This document shows, piece after piece, positions 41,042 to 49,843 of a stretch of 64,000 nucleotides of DNA. Each line of letters opens with the position of its first letter. Position 1 is the stretch's first letter. Source of the stretch: Pseudoxanthomonas suwonensis 11-1. Its GTDB lineage: Bacteria; Pseudomonadota; Gammaproteobacteria; Xanthomonadales; Xanthomonadaceae. The stretch lies in the NCBI RefSeq assembly GCF_000185965.1, contig NC_014924.1, positions 2,294,001-2,358,000 of the forward strand, read 5' to 3'. Both the position numbers and the translations under genes were made by a program. The notes beneath the pieces are model-generated. The model worked only from the letters and a program-made list of their open reading frames with translations. It had not been told where the DNA came from and did no database searches.

Positions 41042-43270
41042 TCAGGCGTGGGTCAGGCGCCAGGCGCGGTGGATGCGGGCATTGCGCTCGAAGTCCGGCG
41101 GGATGGTCGAGGCGCTGATCTCCTCGCACTCGGCGAACTGGGCCACCGCCTCGGTATCCAGGCGGAAACGGCGGAAGTTGTTGGAGAAGTACAGCACCCC
41201 GCCCTGTGCCAGCCGCGCCATCGCAGCGCGCAGCAGCCGCACGTGCTCGCGCTGGACGTCGAAGTCGTCCGCGCGCGCGGAGTTGGAGAAGGTCGGCGGG
41301 TCGCAGAAGATCACGTCGTACCAGCCGCGGTCGGCCTCCAGCCAGGTCAGCGCGTCGCCCTGTACCAGGCGGTGCGAGGTACCACCGAGGCCGTTGAGCG
41401 CGAGGTTGTCGGCGCACCACTGCAGGTAGGTGCCGGACAGGTCCACGCTGGTGGTCTGCGCCGCGCCGGCCACAGCCGCCTGCACGCTGGCCACGCCGGT
41501 GTAGCAGAACAGGTTGAGGAAGCGCCGGCCCTTGGCCTCCTTGGCCATGCGCCGGCGCAGCGGGCGGTGGTCGAGGAACAGGCCGGTGTCCAGGTACTCG
41601 AACAGGTTCACCCACAGCCGCGCGCCGTTCTCGCGCACCACGAAGCGCTCGCCGTGCTGGTCGAAGCGGCCGTACTTGGAACCGCCCTTGCCGCGTTCGC
41701 GGGTCTTCAGCGCGACCCGCTCGGCCGGCACGTCGAAGCTGGCGCGCGCCGCGGACAGCAGCTCGCCACGGCGGCGGCGCACGTCGGCCTCGGGGATCTC
41801 CTTCGGCGGCGCGTATTCCTGCACGTGCAGGAAGGTGCGCTGCTCGCCGCCATCCTCGGCATAAACGTCGATCGCCGCCGCGTACTCGGGGATGTCGGCA
41901 TCGTAGGCACGGAAGCAGGTCACGCCCTCGCCGCTGCGCCAGTTCTTCAGCTTGCGCAGGTTGCGCTGGATCCGGTTGGCGACCATCCGTGCGCCCTCGG
42001 ACAGCTCGCGTGGCGCGCTGTCGCGCTGCGGCACCTGCACCGGGTCGCACACCACCAGCGCGCACTCGAGCGCGCCGTTGAACAGCTGGTACTTCTTCGC
42101 CGCGCGCAGGCCGGTGGCATGTGCCAGTTCAGCGTCGCCGCACAGCAGGCTGGCGCGCCACTGCGGCACCGCCCGCTGCAGGGCCTGGCCGATGCGCCGG
42201 TACAGCGCGGCATCGGCGGCCAGGCGGCGGTCGTAGGGCGGGTTGCATACCACCAGGCCGCGTCCGGCGGCCTGCGGCGGCAGCGCATCGATATCGCGCA
42301 CCTGCAGTTCGATCGCGGCGGCAACGCCGGCGCGCATGGCGTTGTCGCGGGCCGCCTCGATCGCGCGCGGATCCAGGTCGCTGCCATGGAACACCGGGCG
42401 CAGCGCGGCCAGGCCGGCCTGCGCGCGCTCGCGCGCCTCGGCCACCAGCGCGTTCCAGCCGGCCAGGTCGAAGCCGCGCCAGCGCGAGGGCGGCGATGCC
42501 TCGTCGGTGAACGGCGGCGCCAGCTTGCCGCGGGCCACGGCCCAGGGATCGTCGGCCAGCTCCGGCTCTCCGCCCGCAGCAGTCTCCAGCGCGGCCTGCA
42601 TGCGGCCCAGGCCGGGTGCGACGTCGGCGGCCATCAGCGCGCCTTCGACCAGCAGCGTGCCGCTGCCGCACATCGGATCCAGCAACGCGCCGCCTTCGGC
42701 GTACATCTTCGGCCAGCCACCCCGCAGCAGCACGGCCGCGGCGAGGTTCTCCTTCAGCGGCGCCTCGTGCTGCGAGCTGCGCCAGCCGCGCCGGTGCAGC
42801 GCACCCCCACCCAGGTCCACCGACAGCGTGGCCCTGCCCTTGCGCAGCGACAGGTTCAGGCGCAGGTCCGGCGCATCCACGTCGACCGAGGGACGCTCCA
42901 GGCCTTCGGCGCGGAACACATCGACCACCGCGTCCTTGACCCGCTGCGCGGCAAAGCGCGCATGGGTGATCGCGTCACCCGACACGTGCGCGTCCACGGC
43001 CAGGGTGTGGCCCTCGGCCAGGTGTTCGGTCCACGGCACGGCGGCGGCCCCGTCGTACAGCGCCTGCTCGTCCGGGCAGTCGAAGCTGGCCAGCGGCCAC
43101 AACACGCGGCTGGCCAGGCGCGACCACAGCACGGCACGCTGCGCATCGGCCAGGCTGCCCTCGGCATTGGCGCCGGCGCTGGCGGCGGTGGCGCGGCTGG
43201 CGCCCAGCGCGACCAGCTCGTCGGCAAGCAGGTACTCCAGGCCCTTGGCGCAGGAAACGAAGAACTTCAT
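41042..43270 (-). CDS. rlmL: Bifunctional 23S rRNA methyltransferase RlmKL
   Basis: Methylates G2445 (N2) and G2069 (N7) of 23S rRNA, 742 residues. The N-terminal half holds a THUMP domain (about 50-155) and the RlmL methyltransferase, with [17 protein letters not shown] and the catalytic [10 protein letters not shown] (NPPY). The C-terminal half is the RlmK methyltransferase with [19 protein letters not shown] and [10 protein letters not shown]. The fused arrangement is normal in gammaproteobacteria. The gene is complete. Confidence 0.96.
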   Translation of the reverse strand: MKFFVSCAKGLEYLLADELVALGASRATAASAGANAEGSLADAQRAVLWSRLASRVLWPLASFDCPDEQALYDGAAAVPWTEHLAEGHTLAVDAHVSGDAITHARFAAQRVKDAVVDVFRAEGLERPSVDVDAPDLRLNLSLRKGRATLSVDLGGGALHRRGWRSSQHEAPLKENLAAAVLLRGGWPKMYAEGGALLDPMCGSGTLLVEGALMAADVAPGLGRMQAALETAAGGEPELADDPWAVARGKLAPPFTDEASPPSRWRGFDLAGWNALVAEARERAQAGLAALRPVFHGSDLDPRAIEAARDNAMRAGVAAAIELQVRDIDALPPQAAGRGLVVCNPPYDRRLAADAALYRRIGQALQRAVPQWRASLLCGDAELAHATGLRAAKKYQLFNGALECALVVCDPVQVPQRDSAPRELSEGARMVANRIQRNLRKLKNWRSGEGVTCFRAYDADIPEYAAAIDVYAEDGGEQRTFLHVQEYAPPKEIPEADVRRRRGELLSAARASFDVPAERVALKTRERGKGGSKYGRFDQHGERFVVRENGARLWVNLFEYLDTGLFLDHRPLRRRMAKEAKGRRFLNLFCYTGVASVQAAVAGAAQTTSVDLSGTYLQWCADNLALNGLGGTSHRLVQGDALTWLEADRGWYDVIFCDPPTFSNSARADDFDVQREHVRLLRAAMARLAQGGVLYFSNNFRRFRLDTEAVAQFAECEEISASTIPPDFERNARIHRAWRLTHA

Positions 43271-43388
43271 CGGGAAGCGGACTCGCGGTCAGGGCCGCCC
43301 GGCCGCGGGGCGGCTGTCGGGCATCGGCATGGATGCGAATGGTCGGCCATCGGGCGCGGCGGCGCCAGCCCGGCGGGCATGGCGGCGT

Positions 43389-43772
43389 TCACCATTGGGC
43401 GACGACCCAGCCTTCCGGACCGGCCTGCAGGCGCGTATCCAGGCCCAGCCGGTCGAGGAAGGCATCCTCGTGCGAGACCACCACCCGCGCGCCGGGATAG
43501 CCACGCAGCACCTCTTCAAGGGCCTCCTTCGAGGCCAGGTCGAGGTGGTTGTCCGGCTCCTCGAGCAGGAGCAGCTGCGGCGGTCAGGCGGCATCGAGCA
43601 CGCAGGCCAGGGCCGCCTTCAGCCGCTCGCCGCCACTGGGCGATGCCGCCGAGGTGGCGATCCGCGCCGCGCCCAGGCCCATCAGGGCCAGTCGCGTGCG
43701 CAGGTACGCCACGGCCTCGTCCGGCGCGGGCGTGCCGGGCTGAACCGACACGACCGCGGCCGTGCGGGCACC
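43389..43772 (-). pseudogene. Decayed ABC-F ATPase fragment
   Basis: Only the end of the second ATPase domain of an ABC-F protein remains. It includes the ABC signature SPSGGERLKAALACVLDAA, then Walker B LLLLEEPDNHLDLAS, the switch VVVSHEDAFLDRL and a normal end QAGPEGWVVAQW. An in-frame TGA (43584-43586) interrupts it between signature and Walker B. The usual Walker B Asp-Glu pair reads Glu-Glu. The upstream part is cut at the IS element boundary and is not found on the other side. Confidence 0.8.
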
Positions 43773-45101
43773 TAGCAGCTTGTTGAAATTCTCCCGCGCC
43801 AGAGCTTGCTTTCAAGCCCTCTGTTTGCGATATCGACCTCAGCCATAGTGGAGGGCGTGGGATGCGCGGTGCAGACGTCACTCAGGAATCGTTGTTCACG
43901 GTCGCCAAGCTCGCCGACTTCGTCCCGGCGGACCATCCGCTCCGATCCATTCGGGAGCTGGCCGATGAGGCGCTCAGGCGCATGAGCGGCCTGTTTTCGG
44001 CGCTGTACGCCGATACCGGCCGCGCCTCCATCGCGCCGGAGAAACTGATGCGGGCGCAGCTGCTGCAGCTGTTCTACTCGATCCGGAGCGAGCGGATGCT
44101 GATGGAGCAGCTCCACTACAACCTGCTGTTCCGCTGGTTCGTCGGTATCGCGATCGACGAGCCGGTCTGGGATCACTCCGTGTTCTCGAAGAACCGGGAT
44201 CGCTTGAACGGAAACGAGGTGGCGAGCGAGTTTCTGGCCGAGGTGGTGCGGTTGGCGGAAAAGCGGGGCCTGATGTCGGACGAGCATTTCTCGGTCGACG
44301 GCACGCTGCTGCAGGCGTGGGCCTCGCACAAGAGCTTCCGTCCCAAGGATGGGACGCCGAAGGACCCACCGGGTGGTGGGCATCGCAACGCCCAGCCTGA
44401 TTTCAAGGGTCAGAAGCGTCGCAACGACACGCACGAATCGGCCAGCGATCCGGACGCCAGGCTTTACCGCAAGGGCAATACCGGGGCGCAGCTGAGCTAC
44501 CAGGCCCATGTGCTCATGGAGCATCGCAGCGGCCTGGTGCGTGCAGCGTGTGTCACGCAGGCCAGCGGCCATGGTGAGCGTGACGCGGCGTTGGCGATGC
44601 TTGGTTCGCTGCGCGGCCGACGACGGCGCACGCTGGCCGCGGACAAGGGGTACGACACGGCGGACTTCGTCGCGGGCTGTCGGGCCATGGGTATCACCCC
44701 GCACGTTGCGCAGAACACCTCGCACCGCCGCAGCGCCATCGATGGCCGCACTACCCGACACGCCGGGTATGCGATCAGCCTGCGGACGCGCGCCTGGATC
44801 GAAACGCACTTCGGATGGCTCAAGGCGGCTGCCGGAATGCGTCAGGTCAAGCAGCGCGGCCTTACGAAGGTCGAGGCGCTGTTTCAGCTGGCGATGGCGG
44901 CGAGCAACCTCGTCCGCCTGCCGAAGCTGATTGCCGCGGGGGCCGCGTGATGGCGGCCCCGGCGGGGAAGGTGCGCCTGGAAGCCCGAAAGCGGGCTTGT
45001 TTCAGAGCGCGGGACGCGCTTGCGGAGCGCTTGAGCAGCGAGAAATCCGCGCTGCCGACCGAGTCGGGGGCTTCGCCGGGTCGAATTTCAACAGGCTGCT
45101 A
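43773..45101 (+). mobile_element. IS5-family insertion sequence
   Basis: About 1.33 kb. The ends are imperfect inverted repeats: TAGCAGCTTGTTGAAATTC at the left and, read inward from the right, TAGCAGCCTGTTGAAATTC. CTAG occurs at both outer borders (43772-43775 and 45099-45102), which fits the four-base target duplication of IS5-group elements or an extension of the repeats. It carries one transposase gene. Confidence 0.9.
43862..44950 (+). CDS. IS5-family transposase
   Basis: DDE transposase of 362 residues, full length. The N-terminal DUF772 region (VPADHPLRSIRELADEAL and LFYSIRSERMLMEQL) is followed by the catalytic domain with acidic residues in EHFSVDGTLLQAWAS, LAADKGYDTADF and IETHFGWLKAA. 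No frameshift or stop is seen, so the element may be active. It separates the decayed ABC-F fragment from the alpha/beta hydrolase gene. Confidence 0.95.
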   Translation: MRGADVTQESLFTVAKLADFVPADHPLRSIRELADEALRRMSGLFSALYADTGRASIAPEKLMRAQLLQLFYSIRSERMLMEQLHYNLLFRWFVGIAIDEPVWDHSVFSKNRDRLNGNEVASEFLAEVVRLAEKRGLMSDEHFSVDGTLLQAWASHKSFRPKDGTPKDPPGGGHRNAQPDFKGQKRRNDTHESASDPDARLYRKGNTGAQLSYQAHVLMEHRSGLVRAACVTQASGHGERDAALAMLGSLRGRRRRTLAADKGYDTADFVAGCRAMGITPHVAQNTSHRRSAIDGRTTRHAGYAISLRTRAWIETHFGWLKAAAGMRQVKQRGLTKVEALFQLAMAASNLVRLPKLIAAGAA

Positions 45102-45629
45102 GAGGGTTTCCAGCAGTTCGGCGAAGGCGCGCGCGGTGGCGTCCACGTGCGCGGACAGACGATGGCTGTCGTCCAGCAGCAGCAGCCGCGCCGAACGCGC
45201 GCGCGCCCACTCGATGACGTCCATCGCCGGGATGATCTCGTCGTGCCAGGCGTGCACCACCGAGGTCTGCACCGCGGCGGCATCCAGCCCCGGCATCGGC
45301 CCCATTTTCACCGGCGGCACCATCAGGAACAGCGCGCGCGTGGGCACCTGCAGCGAGGCCGTCGCCGAGACGTAGGCGCCCAGGCTGGAACCGGCAAGCA
45401 CCACCGGTCCGCCACGCTCGGCCGCGCGCGTGGCGAGCCCGACCAGGCGCTGCAGGCGCGCCGGCACGTCGCCGACGCGGCTGATGTCGCTGCGCGCATC
45501 CAGGTCGGTGTAGTCCGGGCGTTCGGTGGTGAAGCCCAGGGCCTCGGCCGCTTCGGCCAGGGCGGTGACCTTGGTCGCGTCCGGGCCGCTCTCGAAACCG
45601 TGGGAGAGGATGCAGTGGCCACGGCTCAC
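45099..45629 (-). CDS. Alpha/beta hydrolase
   Basis: Small hydrolase of 176 residues of the YqiA/RBBP9-like type. It starts (GTG) SRGHCILSHGFESGPDATK, has the nucleophile elbow GSSLGAY, an acid in HAWHDEIIP and the catalytic His in DDSHRLSAHVD. The GTG start overlaps the stop of the MOSC gene by four bases (GTGA), pointing to translational coupling. Its TAG stop lies in the CTAG at the IS element border, so the element inserted exactly at the end of this gene. Confidence 0.82.
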   Translation of the reverse strand: MSRGHCILSHGFESGPDATKVTALAEAAEALGFTTERPDYTDLDARSDISRVGDVPARLQRLVGLATRAAERGGPVVLAGSSLGAYVSATASLQVPTRALFLMVPPVKMGPMPGLDAAAVQTSVVHAWHDEIIPAMDVIEWARARSARLLLLDDSHRLSAHVDATARAFAELLETL

Positions 45630-46144
45630 GCCGGGTCCTCCGCCAGCGCCTCGACCGCATCGCCCAGGCGCAGGGTGCCCCCGGAGACGATGCGCGCGCA
45701 CAGGCCGCCATGGCCGCGCATCGCATTGAAGCCGCCCGGGCCCAGCGCCTCCTCCATGCGCGAGCATGGATCGCAGGGTGCGGTGCCTTCCAGCACCACC
45801 TCGCCGATGCGGAAGCGTCGGCCCTTGAGCGCGACCAGCGGGATCCCGGACACCACCAGGTTGCGGCGCAGGGTTGCCGGGGCGAGCGCGTCGTGCCCGG
45901 CCAGGGCCGCGATCGCCGGCAGGTGCTCGGCCTGGATCAGGGTCACGTCGCGCTTTCCGCTGCCGCCCTTGTAACGGTCGCCGGACAGGCCGGCGCCGAC
46001 CGCCGCCTCGACGCTGTCGACCTCGCGCATGGCCGCGCCGCGGGCCGGACGCAAGCCGATCCATTCCACCCGGCCGGCGCGCGGCAGGGTCGACATCAGT
46101 AGCCCCAGCGGGCTGTCCGCGGGAGGTCGGGAGGGTGCAGGCAT
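45626..46144 (-). CDS. MOSC domain protein
   Basis: Protein of 172 residues with a MOSC domain, the sulfur-carrier domain of molybdenum cofactor sulfurases. Landmarks are AGLSGDRYKGGSGKRDVTLIQ, RRNLVVSGIPL, and the cysteine region APCDPCSRMEEALGPG followed by GGLCARIVSGG. It is a stand-alone MOSC protein like YiiM/YcbX relatives, perhaps acting in detoxification of N-hydroxylated compounds. It is coupled to the hydrolase gene. Confidence 0.9.
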   Translation of the reverse strand: MPAPSRPPADSPLGLLMSTLPRAGRVEWIGLRPARGAAMREVDSVEAAVGAGLSGDRYKGGSGKRDVTLIQAEHLPAIAALAGHDALAPATLRRNLVVSGIPLVALKGRRFRIGEVVLEGTAPCDPCSRMEEALGPGGFNAMRGHGGLCARIVSGGTLRLGDAVEALAEDPA

Positions 46145-46168
46145 GCGCGGATGCTAGCATCCCGGCCC

Positions 46169-46756
46169 ATGCCGCCCCTGCCCCCGCCGACCGTGATCGA
46201 CCAGCCCCTGCCCTACGTGGAACGGCTCGCGCGGCGCCTCCCGGGGCAGGTCGACCTGGTCGTGGTCCACTGCACCGAGCTGCCGGACCTTGCCACCGCG
46301 CGCGAGTACGGCGAGCGCGTGCTCTACGCCAGCGGCACCGGCAACAGCGGCCATTACTACGTGGACCGCGACGGCACGGTGCTGCGCTACGTGCCCGAGG
46401 ACCGCATCGCCCACCACGTGCGTGGCTGGAACGAGCGCGCCATCGGCATCGAACTGGTCAACCGCGGCCGCTGGCCGGACTGGCTGGACTCGCGCCGCCA
46501 GGCCATGGACGAACCCTATCCGGAGGCGCAGGTCCGGGCCCTTGTCGCGTTGCTGCGGCAGCTGGCCCTGGACCTGCCTGCACTGCGCTACATCACCGGC
46601 CACGAGGACCTGGACCGCGAACAGGTACCGGCCAGCGACGATCCGGCGCTGCGGGTGCAGCGCAAGCTCGACCCCGGCCCGCGCTTCCCGTGGGAGCAGG
46701 TGCTGGCCGCGATCCCGCTTCGACGCCTGCCCGATCCGCCGCCCGCCGCGCCTTGA
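46169..46756 (+). CDS. N-acetylmuramoyl-L-alanine amidase (Amidase_2)
   Basis: Peptidoglycan-cleaving enzyme of 195 residues. Zinc ligands are visible as the His in LVVVHCTELPD, the His in ITGHEDLD, and the Asp in RKLDPGPRFPW. The substrate loop NSGHYYVDRDGTVLRYV and AHHVRGWNERAIGIELVNRG are characteristic. No signal peptide is seen, so it may be a cytosolic AmpD-like enzyme recycling wall fragments. It is divergent from the MOSC gene. Confidence 0.9.
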   Translation: MPPLPPPTVIDQPLPYVERLARRLPGQVDLVVVHCTELPDLATAREYGERVLYASGTGNSGHYYVDRDGTVLRYVPEDRIAHHVRGWNERAIGIELVNRGRWPDWLDSRRQAMDEPYPEAQVRALVALLRQLALDLPALRYITGHEDLDREQVPASDDPALRVQRKLDPGPRFPWEQVLAAIPLRRLPDPPPAAP

Positions 46757-46855
46757 ACGCAGGTTCCTGCGGCCCCGCCCGTTGCCGCTGACGTTGCAGG
46801 GGCCGCAAGCGGCCAGCCGTATAATCGCCAGTCCTCCCGAACAACTGGCCTGCCC

Positions 46856-47767
46856 GTGTCCGCTGTCCTTGGCCCCGTGGTTTCCGAACTGATCGACCTG
46901 CTCGCCCTGGAACGGCTGGAGGACAACCTCTTCCGCGGCCAGAGCCGGGACATCGGTACCCGCTACGTGTTCGGCGGACAGGTGCTGGGCCAGGCGCTGG
47001 CCGCCGCCCAGGCCACGATCGACAACGGCCGCCAGGTGCATTCGCTGCACGCCTATTTCCTGCGCGCCGGCGATATCGAACATCCGATCGTCTACGACGT
47101 GGACCGCACCCGCGACGGCGGCAGCTTCTCGGTGCGCCGGGTCACCGCGATCCAGCACGGCAAGGTGATCTTCTTCTGCGCCGCCTCCTTCCAGGACGGC
47201 GAGACCGGCGCCGAGCACCAGCTGAAGATGCCCGAGGTGCCGCAGCCGGAGGACATCTCCCCGGCCGATCCGGTGCCGCCGGACGTGATGGCCACCCTGC
47301 CGACCAAGGTCCAGCGCTGGCTGTCGCGCGGCGGTCCGTTCGAGTTCCGCCACGTATATCCGCGCGACGAGCTCAACCCGCCCAAGCGCCCGCCCTACCA
47401 GCAGGTCTGGTTCCGCCTGCGCGAGAACGTCGGCGACATCCCGGCCGAACTGCACCAGGCGCTGCTGGCGTATGCCTCGGACTTCCACCTGCTGGGCACG
47501 GCGACCTTCCCGCACGGGATCAGCTACTACACGCCCAACGTGCAGATGGCCTCGCTCGACCACGCGCTGTGGTTCCACCGCCCGTTCCGTGCCGACGACT
47601 GGCTGCTGTACTCGCTCGACAGCCCCAGCAGCCAGGCTTCGCGGGGGCTCGCCCGCGGACAGATCTTCGACCGCCAGGGCCGGCTGGTCGCCAGCACCGC
47701 CCAGGAAGGCCTGATCCGCGTAGTGCCCGACAGCGATGCCGCGCGCGCCGTGCCGGCCCAGGAGTAA
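46856..47767 (+). CDS. tesB: Acyl-CoA thioesterase II
   Basis: Hydrolyses acyl-CoA to free acid and CoA. The protein of 303 residues has the tandem hot-dog fold of TesB. Landmarks are LFRGQSRDIGTRYVFGGQVLGQAL at the start, HSLHAYFLRAGD, the central YASDFHLLGTA with catalytic Asp, and ASLDHALWFHRPFRADDWLLY. Start codon is GTG. It is followed after three bases by a DUF2007-type gene, so they probably form an operon. Confidence 0.96.
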   Translation: MSAVLGPVVSELIDLLALERLEDNLFRGQSRDIGTRYVFGGQVLGQALAAAQATIDNGRQVHSLHAYFLRAGDIEHPIVYDVDRTRDGGSFSVRRVTAIQHGKVIFFCAASFQDGETGAEHQLKMPEVPQPEDISPADPVPPDVMATLPTKVQRWLSRGGPFEFRHVYPRDELNPPKRPPYQQVWFRLRENVGDIPAELHQALLAYASDFHLLGTATFPHGISYYTPNVQMASLDHALWFHRPFRADDWLLYSLDSPSSQASRGLARGQIFDRQGRLVASTAQEGLIRVVPDSDAARAVPAQE

Positions 47768-47770
47768 GCC

Positions 47771-48304
47771 ATGCGCCAGATCTTCACCAGCCAGCGCCTG
47801 GAAACCGTCGAAGGCGTGGCCAGGTTGCTGGAGGACGCCGGAATCCCGGTGCACATCAGCCAGCCGCGCTCCTACCGCAGCCGCCGCAGCGGACAGTTCA
47901 GCTATGCCGAGCCGACCGCGATGAACAAGCAGCCGGCAGTGTGGGTGCGCATTCCCGAGGACCAGCCGCGTGCGCGCGAACTGCTGCGCCAGCACGGCCT
48001 GCTGGCCACCACCCGCTCGTACTCCGACCTGCCGCCTTCGGCGGTCGGACCGATGGAACTGCCCGGCGACAAGCCGGCCGGCAACCGCTGGGCCTGGCGC
48101 GTGCGCATCGGCCTGCTGGCGGTGATCGCCGCGGTGGCGGTGATCATCTGGCTGCGTCGCCCGGCGCCGGTCGAGGCACCGCCTGCAGTCGAAGCAGCTC
48201 CCCAGACGCAGGGCGGCGGGGAGGAAGAGGTGCGCTTCCGCATCTCCCCCACCCCGCCGGCCAGTGACGCCCCCGCGGGGACGCCGGATCAGGCACCGCG
48301 CTAG
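47771..48304 (+). CDS. DUF2007-like protein with one membrane helix
   Basis: Protein of 177 residues. The first 80 resemble DUF2007 (putative signal-transducing domain): MRQIFTSQRLETVEGVARLLEDAGIPVHIS and later VWVRIPEDQPRARELLRQHG. A single membrane helix (about 113-127, RIGLLAVIAAVAVIIWL) and a Pro/Ala/Glu-rich tail follow. It directly follows tesB. Function unknown. Confidence 0.7.
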   Translation: MRQIFTSQRLETVEGVARLLEDAGIPVHISQPRSYRSRRSGQFSYAEPTAMNKQPAVWVRIPEDQPRARELLRQHGLLATTRSYSDLPPSAVGPMELPGDKPAGNRWAWRVRIGLLAVIAAVAVIIWLRRPAPVEAPPAVEAAPQTQGGGEEEVRFRISPTPPASDAPAGTPDQAPR

Positions 48305-48313
48305 GCGCGCGGC

Positions 48314-48904
48314 TTACTTCTTCGCCGCAGCCTCGGCGCCGTGGCCGCGATGGCCACCGCGCTCACCGCGCTCGCCACGCTTGGCCTTGGCCGCATCCAG
48401 CTCGGCCTGGCTCAGCTTGCCATCGCCGTCGGTGTCGACGCGCTTGAACCACGCTTCGCGGCGCGACTTGGCCATCGCTTCGCGGTCGGCCTTGTCGATG
48501 AAGCCGTCCTTGTTCACGTCCATCCGCTCGAAGTGGCTGGTAGCCGCCGCCAGGGCCTCGGCCTTGCTGATGCGGCCGTCCTTGTCGGTATCGGCACCCG
48601 GGCCGGCGAAGCCGAAGCCACCGAAGCCGTGGCCGCCGCGGCCACCATGGCGGCCTGGGTGCTTCATGCGCGGCAGTTCGTCGCGCTGCAGCTTGCCGTC
48701 CTTGTTGCGGTCCAGCTCGTCGAAGCGCTCGGCCAGGCGCGGATGCGCCGCGGCCTCGGTACGATCGACCACGCCGTCCTTGTTGGCGTCCAGCGACACG
48801 CGCGGCTTGGCCTGGGCGGCGGGGGCCGCGGTGTCCTGGGCCATGGCGGCCCCGGCGGTGACGGCCAGCAGCGCGGCGGCGATCAGGTAAGGGGTCTTGT
48901 TCAC
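48314..48904 (-). CDS. Exported EF-hand protein
   Basis: A 196-residue precursor with a signal peptide (MNKTPYLIAAALLAVTAGAAMAQ, cleaved near residue 22). Four EF-hand-type loops follow: DANKDGVVDRTE, DRNKDGKLQRDE, DTDKDGRISKAE and DVNKDGFIDKAD, with a fifth DTDGDGKLSQAE. Calcium binding in the periplasm is expected. A Gly/His-rich insert (HPGRHGGRGGHGFGG) and a similar C-terminal tail could bind metals. Start codon is GTG. Confidence 0.9.
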   Translation of the reverse strand: MNKTPYLIAAALLAVTAGAAMAQDTAAPAAQAKPRVSLDANKDGVVDRTEAAAHPRLAERFDELDRNKDGKLQRDELPRMKHPGRHGGRGGHGFGGFGFAGPGADTDKDGRISKAEALAAATSHFERMDVNKDGFIDKADREAMAKSRREAWFKRVDTDGDGKLSQAELDAAKAKRGERGERGGHRGHGAEAAAKK

Positions 48905-49069
48905 GTGTTTGTCTCCAGGTAAAGGCGTGACGTGATGGCCACGGAGGGGAAAACGCCCCTGCGTCCCTGGCCGTTGACCCCGCCGCCGGCCGTGTTCAGG
49001 AACCAGCCGGTTAGCGCCACCGCGCGCATCCACGGCGCTATGCTGCATGCACACGTCGACCGCGATGCC

Positions 49070-49816
49070 ATGGGCCACGACACCACTCCCGCCGAAGACC
49101 TGCGCCTGTACCAGACCGGCGGGCACCCGTGTGGCTACTGGCCCGACCGCGAGGCACGCGACCTGGTGCTGGATCCGCGCGACCCGCGACTGGGCCTGGT
49201 CTATCCGCGCGCACTGGAGTGGGGATTCCGCCGCTCCGGCGACATCGTCTACCGCCCCTACTGCGCCGGTTGCCGTGCCTGCGTGGCGGTGCGCATCCCG
49301 GTGGACCGCTTCCAGCCCGACCGCAGCCAGCGCCGCTGCCTGCGCCACAACGCCGACGTCAGCGCGCGCATCGTCCCGGCGCAGCGCACCGACGAGCATT
49401 TCGACCTCTACCAGCGCTACCTGCGCGCGCGCCATCGCGACGGTGGCATGGACGACCACGGCACCGCCGAGTTCGACCAGTTCCTGGTCGGCGCGTGGTC
49501 GGATACGCGCTTCCTCGAGCTGCGGCTGGCGCCCACGCCCGGCTCCACCGGCCCGGGAAGATTGCTGGCGGTCGCGGTGACCGATCGCGCGCCACACGGG
49601 CTGTCCGCGGTCTACACCTTCTACGAACCGGAAGAAGCCGCGCGCGGCCTGGGCACGCTGGGCATCCTGCGGCAGCTGGAATGGGCGCGGCGCGAGGGCC
49701 TGCAGCACCTGTACCTGGGCTACTGGATCGACGGCCACGACAAGATGGACTACAAGCGCCGCTTCCGTCCGCTGGAAGCGTTCAACGGACGCGGATGGCT
49801 GCCGTTCCCGGACTGA
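49070..49816 (+). CDS. bpt: Aspartate/glutamate leucyl-transferase
   Basis: Transfers leucine from Leu-tRNA to the N-terminus of proteins beginning with Asp or Glu, marking them for ClpS/ClpAP. The protein has 248 residues. Diagnostic motifs are [21 protein letters not shown], then [17 protein letters not shown] with the conserved cysteines, and [22 protein letters not shown] near the C-terminus. An upstream in-frame ATG at 49040 would add ten residues. The family name Bpt fits gammaproteobacteria better than arginyltransferase. Confidence 0.93.
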   Translation: MGHDTTPAEDLRLYQTGGHPCGYWPDREARDLVLDPRDPRLGLVYPRALEWGFRRSGDIVYRPYCAGCRACVAVRIPVDRFQPDRSQRRCLRHNADVSARIVPAQRTDEHFDLYQRYLRARHRDGGMDDHGTAEFDQFLVGAWSDTRFLELRLAPTPGSTGPGRLLAVAVTDRAPHGLSAVYTFYEPEEAARGLGTLGILRQLEWARREGLQHLYLGYWIDGHDKMDYKRRFRPLEAFNGRGWLPFPD

Positions 49817-49843
49817 GGCGCGGAGGCGTGCGAAGATCCGCGC

